The notes beneath the pieces were generated by a model. The model was not told the origin of the DNA. It saw nothing but the letters and a program-made list of their open reading frames with translations, and searched no databases. Below, piece after piece: positions 22,076 to 31,443 of a stretch of 64,000 bases of DNA. The position numbers and the translations under genes were made by a program. This stretch comes from Rosa chinensis (taxonomy: Eukaryota; Streptophyta; Magnoliopsida; Rosales; Rosaceae): NCBI RefSeq assembly GCF_002994745.2, contig NC_037090.1, positions 13,752,001 through 13,816,000 on the forward strand. The letters are read 5' to 3'. Positions within the stretch are counted from its first letter, which is position 1. Each line of letters opens with the position of its first letter.

Positions 22076-22560
22076 GTTGATGAAGAAAGGATGTGAGTTT
22101 CGAAAGAAAGGCTGAAGGGTTGAGAGAGAAAGGCTGGAACTCGGAAGAATTTTCTTTTGGAGTGAACAGTCGCTCCCTCAGAATGCACCTATTTATAGAA
22201 CGAGTAAGCATATCTCCACCGTTGGATGGACGATCTCTGAGATTAAATATATGCGTTGGATTAAAGTCACCCGAAAACACGGAAAAGTTGTTGACGCGTG
22301 GAGGACACCTGGGGGAACCAAACGAATCTCGAGGAGCTGTGACAGACAAGCTATAGCCGAAAGCATGCCATAAATCTAGGAAAAGAAAGGACACGTGGGG
22401 GAACCAAACGAATCTCGAGGAGCTGTGACAGACAAGCTACAGCCGAAAGCAGGTCTAATTGCCATAAATCCAGGAAAAGAAAGGAATATTTACGCGTGGG
22501 GGAGTTTTTCATGTGCATACGTGTTTCTTGGGCCGTGAACTGTCATAACTCTTCTCCTTC
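22076..22560 (-). promoter_or_regulatory. putative promoter of the captured WUS-type gene
   Basis: On the minus strand a consensus TATA box TATAAATA (22190-22197) lies about 115 bp upstream of the ATG, so transcription could start near 22160. Further upstream, two direct repeats (22303-22388 and 22389-22484) share GGGGGAACCAAACGAATCTC and the following 60 bp almost exactly. The unit next to 22389 has a G-box CACGTG (22392-22397), which is CACCTG in the other. This arrangement looks like a real promoter captured with the gene. Confidence 0.6.
22303..22484. repeat. tandem duplication upstream of the WUS-type ORF
   Basis: Units of 86 and 96 bp, nearly identical apart from an insertion of about 10 bp (AGGTCTAATT region) in the second and three or four substitutions. 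Confidence 0.9.
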
Positions 22561-22700
22561 CCGGAGAAGCTTTGTTAAAACCGTGTACTTGTTGAGATTT
22601 CTACCCTATTTTGTGCTTCATATATACATCATTTTTTGTCTCCTCCAGATTTTACTAAGGTTTGTCTAAGCGTGCAGTTTCAAGTTTCTTCTACTTCCTC

Positions 22701-23231
22701 ATGGCTCGAACCAAGGTTACCCCTCGCAGGGGCGTCAATCAACGCCGTGTTCTCTCTTTGGAGGAAGAAGGTCGTCAAGCGGCCACTAGAGCTGGGCTGA
22801 CTCGTCCATGGGACCATCGTCCTATCCGTGAGCGTACCCGCAGTCCCCCTCCTCTGCCTCGTCACTCTCCCAGATTGCATCCCGGAGAGTCCTCTTCCTC
22901 ACCAGTTGCTCGTGCTCCTCGGCCTGTGGCCACCCTGGAAAGCTTGTCGGATTCGATTGATGATTTGCGCTCCTCTCTCCGTGATGGTATTATGGTGACA
23001 GATTGGAGAGTCAATTGCATGATCGATTACATCTCTGAGATGAACTTCTCTTTGATCCGCTGTCACACTGCAATAAACAAGCTTGCTCAGGAAGTCAATA
23101 ACTTGCAGAGTTATCCTCCTGGGTTTCCTCGCAAGGACACTACTGCATCACACCATGAGGACCCTCCTCAGGAGGCTGAAACCAGCAAGAAGGCTGCCAC
23201 TCGCCCGCACACCGCTCCTCCAAATGAGTAA
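22701..23231 (+). CDS. unknown sense ORF of the LTR element
   Basis: A 176-residue frame from ATG 22701, starting MARTKVTPRRGVNQRRVLSL. It has a basic, proline- and arginine-rich N-terminal half, then a probably coiled-coil helix (LESLSDSIDDLRSSLRDGI through INKLAQEVNNLQS), then an acidic-polar tail ending APPNE. It stops 18 bp before the second Athila-type block, the usual position of the last ORF in such elements. I recognise no protease, RT or integrase motif. It may be a Gag-like or accessory protein of this non-autonomous family. The first four residues resemble a histone H3 tail by chance only. Confidence 0.5.
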   Translation: MARTKVTPRRGVNQRRVLSLEEEGRQAATRAGLTRPWDHRPIRERTRSPPPLPRHSPRLHPGESSSSPVARAPRPVATLESLSDSIDDLRSSLRDGIMVTDWRVNCMIDYISEMNFSLIRCHTAINKLAQEVNNLQSYPPGFPRKDTTASHHEDPPQEAETSKKAATRPHTAPPNE

Positions 23232-23248
23232 ATGGAGGTACAAGTCTA

Positions 23249-23298
23249 GGCTGAAAGACTTTAAACATTAAGCGCTGTATGGGAGGCAACCCATTTCA
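23249..23298 (+). repeat. Athila-type conserved block, copy 2
   Basis: GGCTGAAAGACTTTAAACAT, then TAAGCGCTGTATGGGAGGCA and ACCCATTTCA. Followed at about 23455 by ATTGAGGACAATG and a TATGGGGGACGG run, also typical of the Athila 3' region. Confidence 0.75.
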
Positions 23299-25166
23299 AC
23301 TGTAGCTGTGGTGGAACCATCAAACGCAGATTTGCTTTCTTGAACTCTTCCTTCTATTTTATTTTCATGAATTTTAAGTTGTTTTAGGTTTCGTTGTGTT
23401 AACTTTCTCTTCTATGCTTGATTTATGCTTTGCATGCTTTATATTTGTTTATACATTGAGGACAATGCATGAATTAAGTATGGGGGACGGATTATTGCTT
23501 TATTGTGTTTTAAAGAAAAAAAAAATTGTTTATAACAAAAGAAAATGTTGTGATACACTAAGGTATATTGGATTAAACATAGTCTTGAAAAAGGGTAGCT
23601 GTTTCAGTCCCATTGCACATCGAGACTCCCTGTTCCCGTACCTAAGTGTTGAAATTAAATTAAATTAAAAAAAATGTGTTGGTTTTAGAGTGTTTTTGTT
23701 TGTTTGAGTTTTAGGATGCCCCTAACGTCTAGGATGAACATGTCTCTAAATTCATGGCTGAAAGTTTTCACAATCAATAAAGGACTTAATTGAATTCTGT
23801 GGTTAATCGACATTGTGATGCTTGTATGAAGATTTGAGATAGGATTGTAACTTGGTTCATTAAGCATGCTAGGATTAAGTCTGATTCATTTGACCCTAAG
23901 TGAGCTGTTGAGCTAAAATACTTTCTTTTCGAGTGCTTACTGATAAATTTAGAATTTCATGGCTGTATTTGCAAAACCTCATCATTCTTTGGAAATCCAA
24001 TGATCATGTGCCATAGATTTTAATGGACTAGAGAGTACTAGAACTCGGCTGTTGTGATTGTCAAAACTTGTATGCCATAATATGCACTGATCCGGGATAG
24101 GATAGAAGGCATTAGGGTAACCACCATAGCCAAACAAGCATGTGTCCCCAATTGTGCCCTTCGTGGGACTCCTTAGAATGAACCCCTTTGAGCCTACGTT
24201 GAAAACCTTTGTTTCATCACCCTCACTACCCTACCATGAGCTTAGTACAGGATATCTCTACCCTTGTCTTAGGGACTTAGTAAAGCATGACATAGTATGT
24301 AGGGGTGACGATGAAAGACAAGTGTGGGGTGGGGAAAAGCCCAAGAAAAAGAAAAAAAAATCAAAAAGAAAAATTGAAAAGAAAACTCTTGGGAAATTGT
24401 TGAAGTGTGGTTTTGGACTTGCAAATTTGTAGAAGGCTCAAAGTTGAAAATTATGCCTTTGTCCATTTCCATATTTGTTAGAGTGAAAGTTGGGCCCAAA
24501 ACAATGATAATTTGCCCAGAAAAATGGTAACATAAGGTGGTCCTTATATGCTCTGCTAGGTCCTTAGGATTTTTTGTATCCTTAATCTTCATTTCTAAAA
24601 CCCTAGCTTAGCCCCATTACAACCTGTTTTAAGTGCTGACTTGATCCTTGAGATGGGCAGTCTTTGGTTAGTGGAGTCAGTTACGCAGTCGAGCTTATGG
24701 TTTAGGTCTATTTGTGCACTTAGTCATTTCATGAGGTCTTTAAAAATTCTTCACAAAATGCTTTTATTGATGAAATATGCAAACTGTTTGTTGCCTTACA
24801 ATTTGTTCTCTTGCATATACTTGAGTGTGAAGCTTTTAAGCATAGCCATTTCTGAGAGAAAAAATCGAGAGTATGCCTTATGAGTTTGGATTGGACTTGT
24901 TCGAAACATGCTATCATTCACTGTATAACTTAAGTTCTCCATATCTTACTTAGTCATATAAGTATCACACGTTTATTAACCTTGGAATTATCTTTGTGAT
25001 TTTGATTAAGTGTTTAACGTGAAAGCCATGAGTTTGGAGTCTCTGAGACAACAGTTAGGAGCAATAGAGTCATTTACTTGCTTTTTGTCAAGTCTTTGTT
25101 CTGTTTTGGATTTTTTTTTTGTTTTGTTTTGCTAAGGGACTAGCAAAAGCTAAGTGTGGGGTAATT
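23299..25166 (+). other. 3' noncoding region and polypurine tract of the LTR element
   Basis: No frame of note. It includes a GTGTGGGGTGGGG run at about 24319 followed by an A/G-rich stretch, and ends in AGTGTGGGGTAATT next to the right LTR, the likely polypurine tract (about 25153-25166). Confidence 0.6.
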
Positions 25167-27141
25167 TGATAGGAGCATTTTAATGTGATATTTTAATAGT
25201 TAACTCCTCACATTTTGCTTAGTTAATTCCTTAACTGAATCGATTTTTAATTCAATTTCTATTTTTAGGTACATTGGAGTAGATGAAGGTGAAATGAGCG
25301 TTAGGTCCATAATTACCTGGAAATGATGGAGAAAAATGGAAATGTACTAAAAGATCAATTTTACACATATTCCTACTCCGGCTAGGAGAAACCAAGCCAA
25401 GCAAAGAAGAAGGAGCGGCCGCCTGACCAAATGAACCTCAAATGAGCTGAAACCTTCCAGATCCATTCTAGACACCCAAAGGAACATTTCATATGAAGAA
25501 TACAAGATCCAGATAGAAGTGGAAGACCTTCAAACAATCAGTCCAATTTTCTGCATAAGCAAAATTGGAAAACTAGACCTGTGAGGAGTCCAGCAGAATT
25601 TCTGGCCCAACCACATGAATTGAAGCTCTGAAAATTGATCAGGATGATCTACACTCATAGAGGAACATTTGATATGAAGAAATCGGAGGCCCAATATGAA
25701 GTTTTGATGGAGAAATAATTGAAGGAATAAAGGGGCAGAAACTGACCTGAAAACAGCTCAACACCACATGTTCATGTTTCCTACCCACATGAAGAAAGCT
25801 AGATGCTTTTCTCTTTTTCCTTGGATATATTTTTCTTCTACAATCTCTTTAATAGATCATCATCACTTCCATGTTGCTGCACCTTCATGCTTTGCTTTCA
25901 TTTCATCATTTCTCTATCCTTTCCATATTTTACAAGTGAACTTAGATCCACTTTTATTATTTTTCTTCCACTCATCATTTCACTCTTCTTTTTCTTCCCT
26001 ATATAAACACCTTCTCCTCTCATTCTAAGACATTCCTTCATCCATTCCATCTCCTTGTCTCTCCATTTCCTTTCCATTTTCCTTTCCACCCTCTAGAGCA
26101 AGCCACGAGTTCAAGCAAGGCCAAGGGAGAAGAAGAATTGCCGTGAGCATCATCCTCCATCATCATCCTTGAAGCTTGCTTTCGAGATTCAAGAGACTAC
26201 ATCCTCAATTCGTTCATCTCATCTCCATCTCACGGTGTAATCCGATTCTCCTTTGTAACCTTTGCTTTGATTTCGTTGGTTTTGTTCTAGTTGACATATA
26301 TGTATGAACAAAGTATTATTTCTGGAATTTTTATGATTAATTGATATTTTCAGATTCATATCATTGTTCTTCGAGAGTTGCTTATGTGGGTTTGCTTAAT
26401 TAAATTTGCATTATAGATATCCTTTGTGTATTAATCTTATTTGGGTCGACACTTATAGGGTTTATGCATAATTGTTGCTAGGTTTAAGAACATGAAATCG
26501 ACTTTTCGTTTTGTGTAAACTTAAATCAAAGTAGTAAAGGTTTTGCACAAAGATCGAATTTAATTAACGAGGATTGCAATTAGGTGGACTTTTCCATACT
26601 AAGTTGTACACTTGAGTTGATAGCCTTTCTCTATGTGTAATGCATTAAACATGTTGTGATTAACTAGCTTTCTAGTGCTTGAATGCATGTTTAATAGGAT
26701 TGATCTAGGTGCTTTCGCTTAGGTTAATTAGCATTGAAAAGTAAAATATGGGAAATTGTTTGCTTTTAACGTTTCACATGATCAACTCCTTTCTCATGAC
26801 TTAGATGAACAATATTAGGGTTTGAATCGATTTTAATCATAGTTTTAGTTTTAATCTTTGTTCTCTCATTCCATTCGTATTTTTATGTTTTTGCATTTTA
26901 ATTATTTTGTTAACTTAGTTTTATTTTCGAAAATCCAAAAACAAAATCCCCCCTTTTTTCGTAAATAATGTTTATAGTTGTGAATATATTTGTGAATATT
27001 ATACTTTGTTTTAATTTTAATTGTTTAATTGTTTGACAATGACAGGTGTACCCTCAATCCCCGGAATAGAACGATCCCTATTTGCTTATACTACTAACGA
27101 TATTTTCAGGGTTAAATTATGCGCTTGCTTTTAGCGCATCA
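25167..27141 (+). repeat. 3' LTR of the WUS-carrying element
   Basis: Exactly as long as the 5' LTR (1975 bp) and followed directly by the ATGGG duplication. By eye, about 18 single-base differences from 18192-20166, mostly transitions. Confidence 0.95.
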
Positions 27142-27880
27142 ATGGGATGTGATGGATACCAGTTCCATGAACTGATCTCACTCTAGTCTAATTGGTACTC
27201 AGAGCTCCTGGCCACCTTCTGTAAACTGCCAAAGAAAGAAAATGGTACATTCATATAGGAATAGGAAACTTCAAACAGAATTTTATCACTAAATTGAGAC
27301 CAATTCACCAAACAGTCGAATATTGAAACCAAGAACCTCATCTCATTTCCCTTTGCTAAGACCCAAGTACATTACCTTAGTAGAGCTAAATACAGTACTT
27401 GGATAGTTGGATTGTAGTAGTATAAAGCAATCAAACACTATCTCAGTATACATCAATTAAAATATCAAATACTATGCTACCAGAAATCATAAATGGTCCA
27501 CTAGAATTCTCAACTCCAACTAATTAAAAGAAAATAATATATTAATTGTCAAAACTGTGGAAGAATATTGTTCTATGATCTATCTAAATGATCCTCTACA
27601 TGATCACCTGAACTCGGCCAGATCAGAAGTAATAAGATCAAGGAAGGTCTCTTTTCTGCACGGAATATAAGATCACCTGAACAAAATTCACCAAATTCAA
27701 GTAGGTGATCAAAATTCAAACTTGAAATTGCAATTCAGTAAATTTAAAAGAAAAGAATAAAATCAAATTGATATACTAATCCAAATCGACCAAATAACAT
27801 ATACAAATGGATTAAATTGAATGAATGTTGGCATCAAATTAAAAAAAAAAAATCAAATTGAAAACCCTCGATTACTTACC

Positions 27881-28265
27881 GAACTAAGCTGCAAGGAGCG
27901 AAGGCGAGGCAGAGGCCGATTTGATAATCGAGAGGTCGGAAAGCGACTTGATTTTGACGGAGGTGGAGAGCTGGTTTGAGATTTTGGCAGGCCAAGCAAT
28001 TGCCGGACGGCGACAGCCTCGAAGGTGCTTTTACGGGACAATCTCGGTAGTGCTTCCTCCGTCGCGCGAAACTGGAAGCACGTGGGCGACGCGAGTGGTG
28101 AAGTTCTTGAGCTCCTCGATGACGCCGTTGAAGAAGGTTCAGCTGGAGAAGACGAGGAGGGAAAGCTGGGCGGCGAGGATTGGGTTGCGAGTTGAGGAGA
28201 AGGAGCAGCGACAATGGTTTGGGTTTTGAAGCAGAGTTTGATCGGCCTTCTATCTCTTTTTTCAT
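27881..28265 (-). other. GC-rich candidate captured exon inside the CACTA element
   Basis: A GC-rich island in AT-rich surroundings. On the minus strand it ends in a good splice donor (TTCG|GTAAGTAATC at 27880). Several frames are open for 60-130 codons and none is recognisable. Together with short splice-flanked pieces at 17280-17370 and 17850-17960 on the same strand, it may be a transcript of host exons picked up by the element. Confidence 0.3.
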
Positions 28266-28299
28266 TCGAGAGGGAAGTTTAATATTTGGCTAAAAATTT

Positions 28300-28525
28300 T
28301 GGAGCTTTTAGCCGAATCACGGCATATACAAGGAGATCACGCCTTTAATTGAAAACAATATTGCAAGTTTAACGGCGTGTATATGGGCACGCCTTAAAAA
28401 AATATAATTGAAAAGTATCATTCACGGCACGCTTTTATTATTCGTCGTAAATAATACTCATTCACCGCACCAATTTAATGCACACCATAAATCTCGCGTC
28501 GTGAATGATCACTTTTCTTGTAGTG
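28300..28525. repeat. right subterminal repeats of the CACTA element
   Basis: Variants of the same motif (AACGGCGTG, CACGGCACGC, TTCGTCGTAAA, CTCGCGTCGTGAA) recur up to the terminal TTTTCTTGTAGTG. They are more degenerate than on the left. Confidence 0.7.
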
Positions 28526-28528
28526 ACT

Positions 28529-29573
28529 TCTATCATTGTTCCTTTGGTGATCAAAGTCCACTGCGTGTCCCAATTCCAATTGTCAAATCAATTGTGTAAA
28601 CTCAAGATGGAGATGGAAACTTCATGAAATTAACTCAATGTCGTTGGAGAAACATGACCCAATCTGAGTAGAAACTGAATTTGAAAGAGGATTGGACATG
28701 CAAACACGAATTAGAATCAAATATCAGTGGTATCTCATAACAAAATTTTCACTAAACAGTAAGCGGTCTCACCTTGATTGAGAACTAATTAACCGTTGGA
28801 TCATGTCAATTTCTAGCATAGCATAGTAAACACAATTCCAAGAAACTTTCATGAAGAAGTCGTACTGATCTAAAGGCTCAATCATTCAATTACTGGACAT
28901 TGAAATTGGCTGACAGAAGCAATTCTGGAAGAGGTCAGAATCTCACTTTTCGAAGATGAACTTGTATTGGATGAACTACTACAGTAGCATTTTCATGAAC
29001 CATCAACCAAAAGCATAATGCAATTGTTTACACACTTAGAGATCGAGGAAAGGAGGAAGATTGATACCTAAATCAACCTAAAAATTGGCTGGAAATGCCG
29101 GTAAGGATTCACCAAAAAGTCTGAGTTTGCATGCTTCCATTCTCCATAGCAGCTGGTAGATTCAATGTAATGATTGTACAGAAACAGTGCCATCATTGAG
29201 ATGAAAATCTCGACACTAAGTTTACAGTGATCGGGCTTTGGACGACACAGATATGGAATGGTGAAATCGGTGGATCAAGTGGGTCGGTGAATGATCTGAT
29301 GCTGATATGATCAATATGGTTTGACTGGTCTTGAATATAAGCTACGGTAAATATACCCATTTGCCGTTGAACTTTGCTAACCCGTAATTTTTTCGTCTAA
29401 CTCTGTTTCATGAACCGTGTACGTGTATACGCTAGCGAAATAGATAACTTTCTAGCAATGTAAAATTTGCATAGTTAGTTTAGGAGGACCTAATTGCTAG
29501 TATATGGTTGTTGAAAACTAATTTCACAAGATAAATCTAAAATAAATCATTACTAAGGTTCCACTAAGTAAAT
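28529..29573. other. right arm of the unclassified insertion, no gene seen
   Basis: AT-rich, with no long frame and no recognisable motif. Confidence 0.4.
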
Positions 29574-29578
29574 GGCTA

Positions 29579-30282
29579 AAGTAAATGGTCCTATCACTTC
29601 CTCATGTCCTCGGAGACTAGGAAATTTTCCAATTACGTTACTGAAAAATTCAGGGGTCTCATAGCTATGGGTAAGAGAAACCTCACCTTGGATTCTAATA
29701 ACCTTGGTATGGTTCCGGCTGTGCAGGAAGAGGCCAGTTGTGGCCATATGAAGAGAAAGAGGGGTTGACCTGTTGGCAGTAAGAACAACTGCCTTCTGGT
29801 GAAAAACAAAAGGCTTCAAAGCATGGTGAGGGTACTCAAATGAAAAAGTCTCCCAAGAAAAGCTCTATGGCAAAGCATTTTGTGGGTAAAAGCTCCAACT
29901 CGAAAGGGAAGGAGGTAAAAGCTCCAACTCAAAAGGGAAGGAGTTAGTTCTTTTTCAATTTATGTTATTAGGGTTAAGCTTATGTGAGAGTGAATGGACT
30001 TCTATGAGTCTTCTATGACATTTTTAGTTTATTGCTTGTACCACAATTGCGTGATTGGTAAGGGAGGGTTAGTTGAATGATTTCCTTTCCGTAGAGGGCG
30101 AGGTTTATTCATTCTTAGATAGGCTTGCTTAAAAGTGAGCGTCTTAGAGATTTTATGATCTATTCTGGCTTAGGTAGGTAGTTCAAATTTTCTTGCCGGA
30201 TTTCTTATGTAAATTTTTGTAGTCTCTAGCTTTTAGCTGTTGATCTTATGAATTCAACTTCTAATTCAAAAAAAAAAAAAAG
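29579..30282 (+). pseudogene. DUF4283 protein pseudogene, 3' part, with 3' UTR and poly(A)
   Basis: The frame reads KVNGPITSSCPRRLGNFP, then is broken by stops and frameshifts through GKRNLTLDSNNLGMVPAV and GHMKRKRG. A 30-bp unit (GGTAAAAGCTCCAACTCRAA plus AGGGAAGGA) is tandemly repeated at about 29884-29943. The following 300 bp ends in a run of A at 30269-30282. Confidence 0.65.
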
Positions 30283-30784
30283 TTAACTTGATATCTTTTA
30301 TTTCATTTATTGATAGTTAAATCACAAAAACTTAACTAATCACCTACTTACTGTATAATGACATTTTAAATCGTAGGAAAATAGTAATGAAGTACTCGAT
30401 ATAGCTCAATATACAATCGGAGATTTCATCATTTCAAACTTAAACATATTGAATTATTCAAGTTAAATGACACATCGTGTTAAACAGTGACAACCGTGGC
30501 CCGTGGCCCACCATTGTATTGATATTGTCCAAACTTAACTACCTGATAGGTGTTGGACTTTAATTACAAAAGGTCACGGTACAATTGGGTAAGAATCACC
30601 CACTTATAAGTTATATTTTATTTGTCACTTTTTTAATGTGAGATTTTTCCTCTCCAACACGCCCCCTCACGTGCAACTTAACTCTAGGTCTGCACGTGAA
30701 ATTAATTAACAATCTAATTCCCACATTGGAAATTGGGACATAAGTCTTATATCAGAGACTTGGTCAATATAACAATCCAATGCC

Positions 30785-30965
30785 TAGTGGTTCTTGCCTA
30801 GTTGGGTGTGCTCCCCAACCTAGGTTCGAACCCCGAAGCTGTCAAAGTGGTCAGACACTGTGTTGCAATGCACAGTTGGAGCATTTCACATGCGTCGAAA
30901 GAGTTTATCTTAGGCCTAGGAAGTCTTTGGGTTCCCCTTGACAAAGTCAAAAAAAAAAAAAAAAA
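30785..30965 (+). mobile_element. SINE with perfect box B, poly(A) tail and 13-bp TSD
   Basis: Box B GGTTCGAACCCCG (about 30822-30834) follows a box A-like TAGTGGTTCTTG (about 30785-30796). The copy ends in about 17 A. Flanks ACAATCCAATGCC (30772-30784) and ACAATCAAATGCC (30966-30978) form a TSD with one mismatch. Confidence 0.85.
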
Positions 30966-31127
30966 ACAATCAAATGCCCACAACGTACACTTGGTAAAAA
31001 TTCAATCGGAATATTCCGATGGCAATATGCGGAACCCAAATTTAGGCCTATGATAATAGGAGGAGCAATTGAAGAGGGACCCGCTCTGATACCATATTAA
31101 AAAAGGAACTGAATAATTCATTGATCA

Positions 31128-31443
31128 GGGCATGTTTACTTACTTGGAATGGAATGGAATGATTACGGAGTAAAAACACCCCTGTGTTTACTAGCACATA
31201 AAGGAATCGGAATGATTCCAAGTAAAAGAATTCATGTGTTTACTAACACATGAAGGAATCGGAATTGGTGTAGGTCCCACCTATTTATCAGGAATCGATT
31301 CCTGAATACTCAGGAATTCGATTACGAAGGGGGGAGATGAGTTTAGGAATCATTCCTCCGGAATCAATACTGATTCCTTTATTCTCTCATTCCACTTGTC
31401 TCCGATTCATGATTATTTTCCATTCTAAGTAAGTAAACGTGCC
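31128..31443. mobile_element. MITE, 316 bp, 25-bp terminal inverted repeats
   Basis: Left end GGGCATGTTTACTTACTTGG and right end AGTAAGTAAACGTGCC are inverted copies with about three mismatches. TGTGTTTACTARCACATRAA is repeated internally (about 31191-31210 and 31239-31258). No clear TSD, so hAT and PIF/Harbinger cannot be separated. Confidence 0.75.

Larger units (their letters stand above)
18192..27141 (+). mobile_element. non-autonomous LTR retrotransposon (Athila-like LARD) carrying a WUS-type gene
   Basis: Two 1975-bp LTRs (18192-20166, 25167-27141; TGATAG...GCATCA) are flanked by a perfect TSD ATGGG (18187-18191, 27142-27146). The primer site TGGCGCCGTTGCCGGGGA follows the left LTR and a purine-rich AGTGTGGGGTAAT precedes the right LTR. 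The 5-kb interior has no protease, reverse transcriptase or integrase. It does contain two copies of the GCGCT...GGGAGGCAACCC block known from Athila-type elements, one unknown sense ORF, and an antisense WUSCHEL-like gene. By eye the LTRs differ at about 18 positions with no length change, so the insertion is recent. Movement would need a helper element. Confidence 0.93.
16825..28525. mobile_element. non-autonomous CACTA (En/Spm) transposon, interrupted
   Basis: The left end is CACTACAGGAAAAC (16825) and the right end is TTTTCTTGTAGTG (to 28525), the inverted CACTA termini. Flanking triplets are ACC and ACT, a 3-bp TSD with one mismatch. Both subterminal regions hold repeats of the type TTACGRCGTGC in both orientations. 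Removing the inserted LTR element leaves about 2.75 kb with no transposase, so it needs help in trans. Confidence 0.85.
15766..29573 (+). mobile_element. unclassified insertion with 5-bp TSD GGCTA
   Basis: Sequence between the two GGCTA copies starts TTGTAACGCCCCAATTT and ends CCACTAAGTAAAT. Removing the nested CACTA element leaves about 2.1 kb without a recognisable frame. The TGTAACGCCCC start resembles the LTR start of some Gypsy elements, and 5-bp TSDs fit an LTR element, but a CA end is lacking. Solo LTR or degraded element is my best guess. Confidence 0.4.
14642..30282 (+). mobile_element. DUF4283 retroposon, split by nested insertions
   Basis: The 5' part (14642-15765) carries a degenerate DUF4283 frame. 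The 3' part (29579-30282) carries the C-terminal remnant, a 3' UTR and a poly(A) run at about 30269-30282. The 5-mer GGCTA occurs at both junctions (15761-15765 and 29574-29578), and the frame reads through the joined junction (KKLKLSLA into KVNGPITSS), which is why I treat them as one element. A short TSD AAAAAGTTA at the outer ends is possible but merges with the poly(A). Without the insert it is about 1.8 kb and has no reverse transcriptase. Confidence 0.65.

Noticed and set aside
21966..22394. 142-codon minus-strand frame overlapping the WUS-type gene start
   Set aside because: It is in another frame, partly upstream, and follows the tandem duplication; no domain is recognisable.
22701..22735. 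ORF starting MARTK like a histone H3 tail
   Set aside because: Only the first four to five residues agree; the rest has no histone fold pattern and lies in a retrotransposon interior.
29553..29819. 88-codon minus-strand frame
   Set aside because: Lies antisense over the C-terminal DUF4283 relic; no domain of its own.
30822..30834. tRNA gene from GGTTCGAACCCCG
   Set aside because: No cloverleaf with acceptor stem around it; poly(A) and TSD show a SINE.
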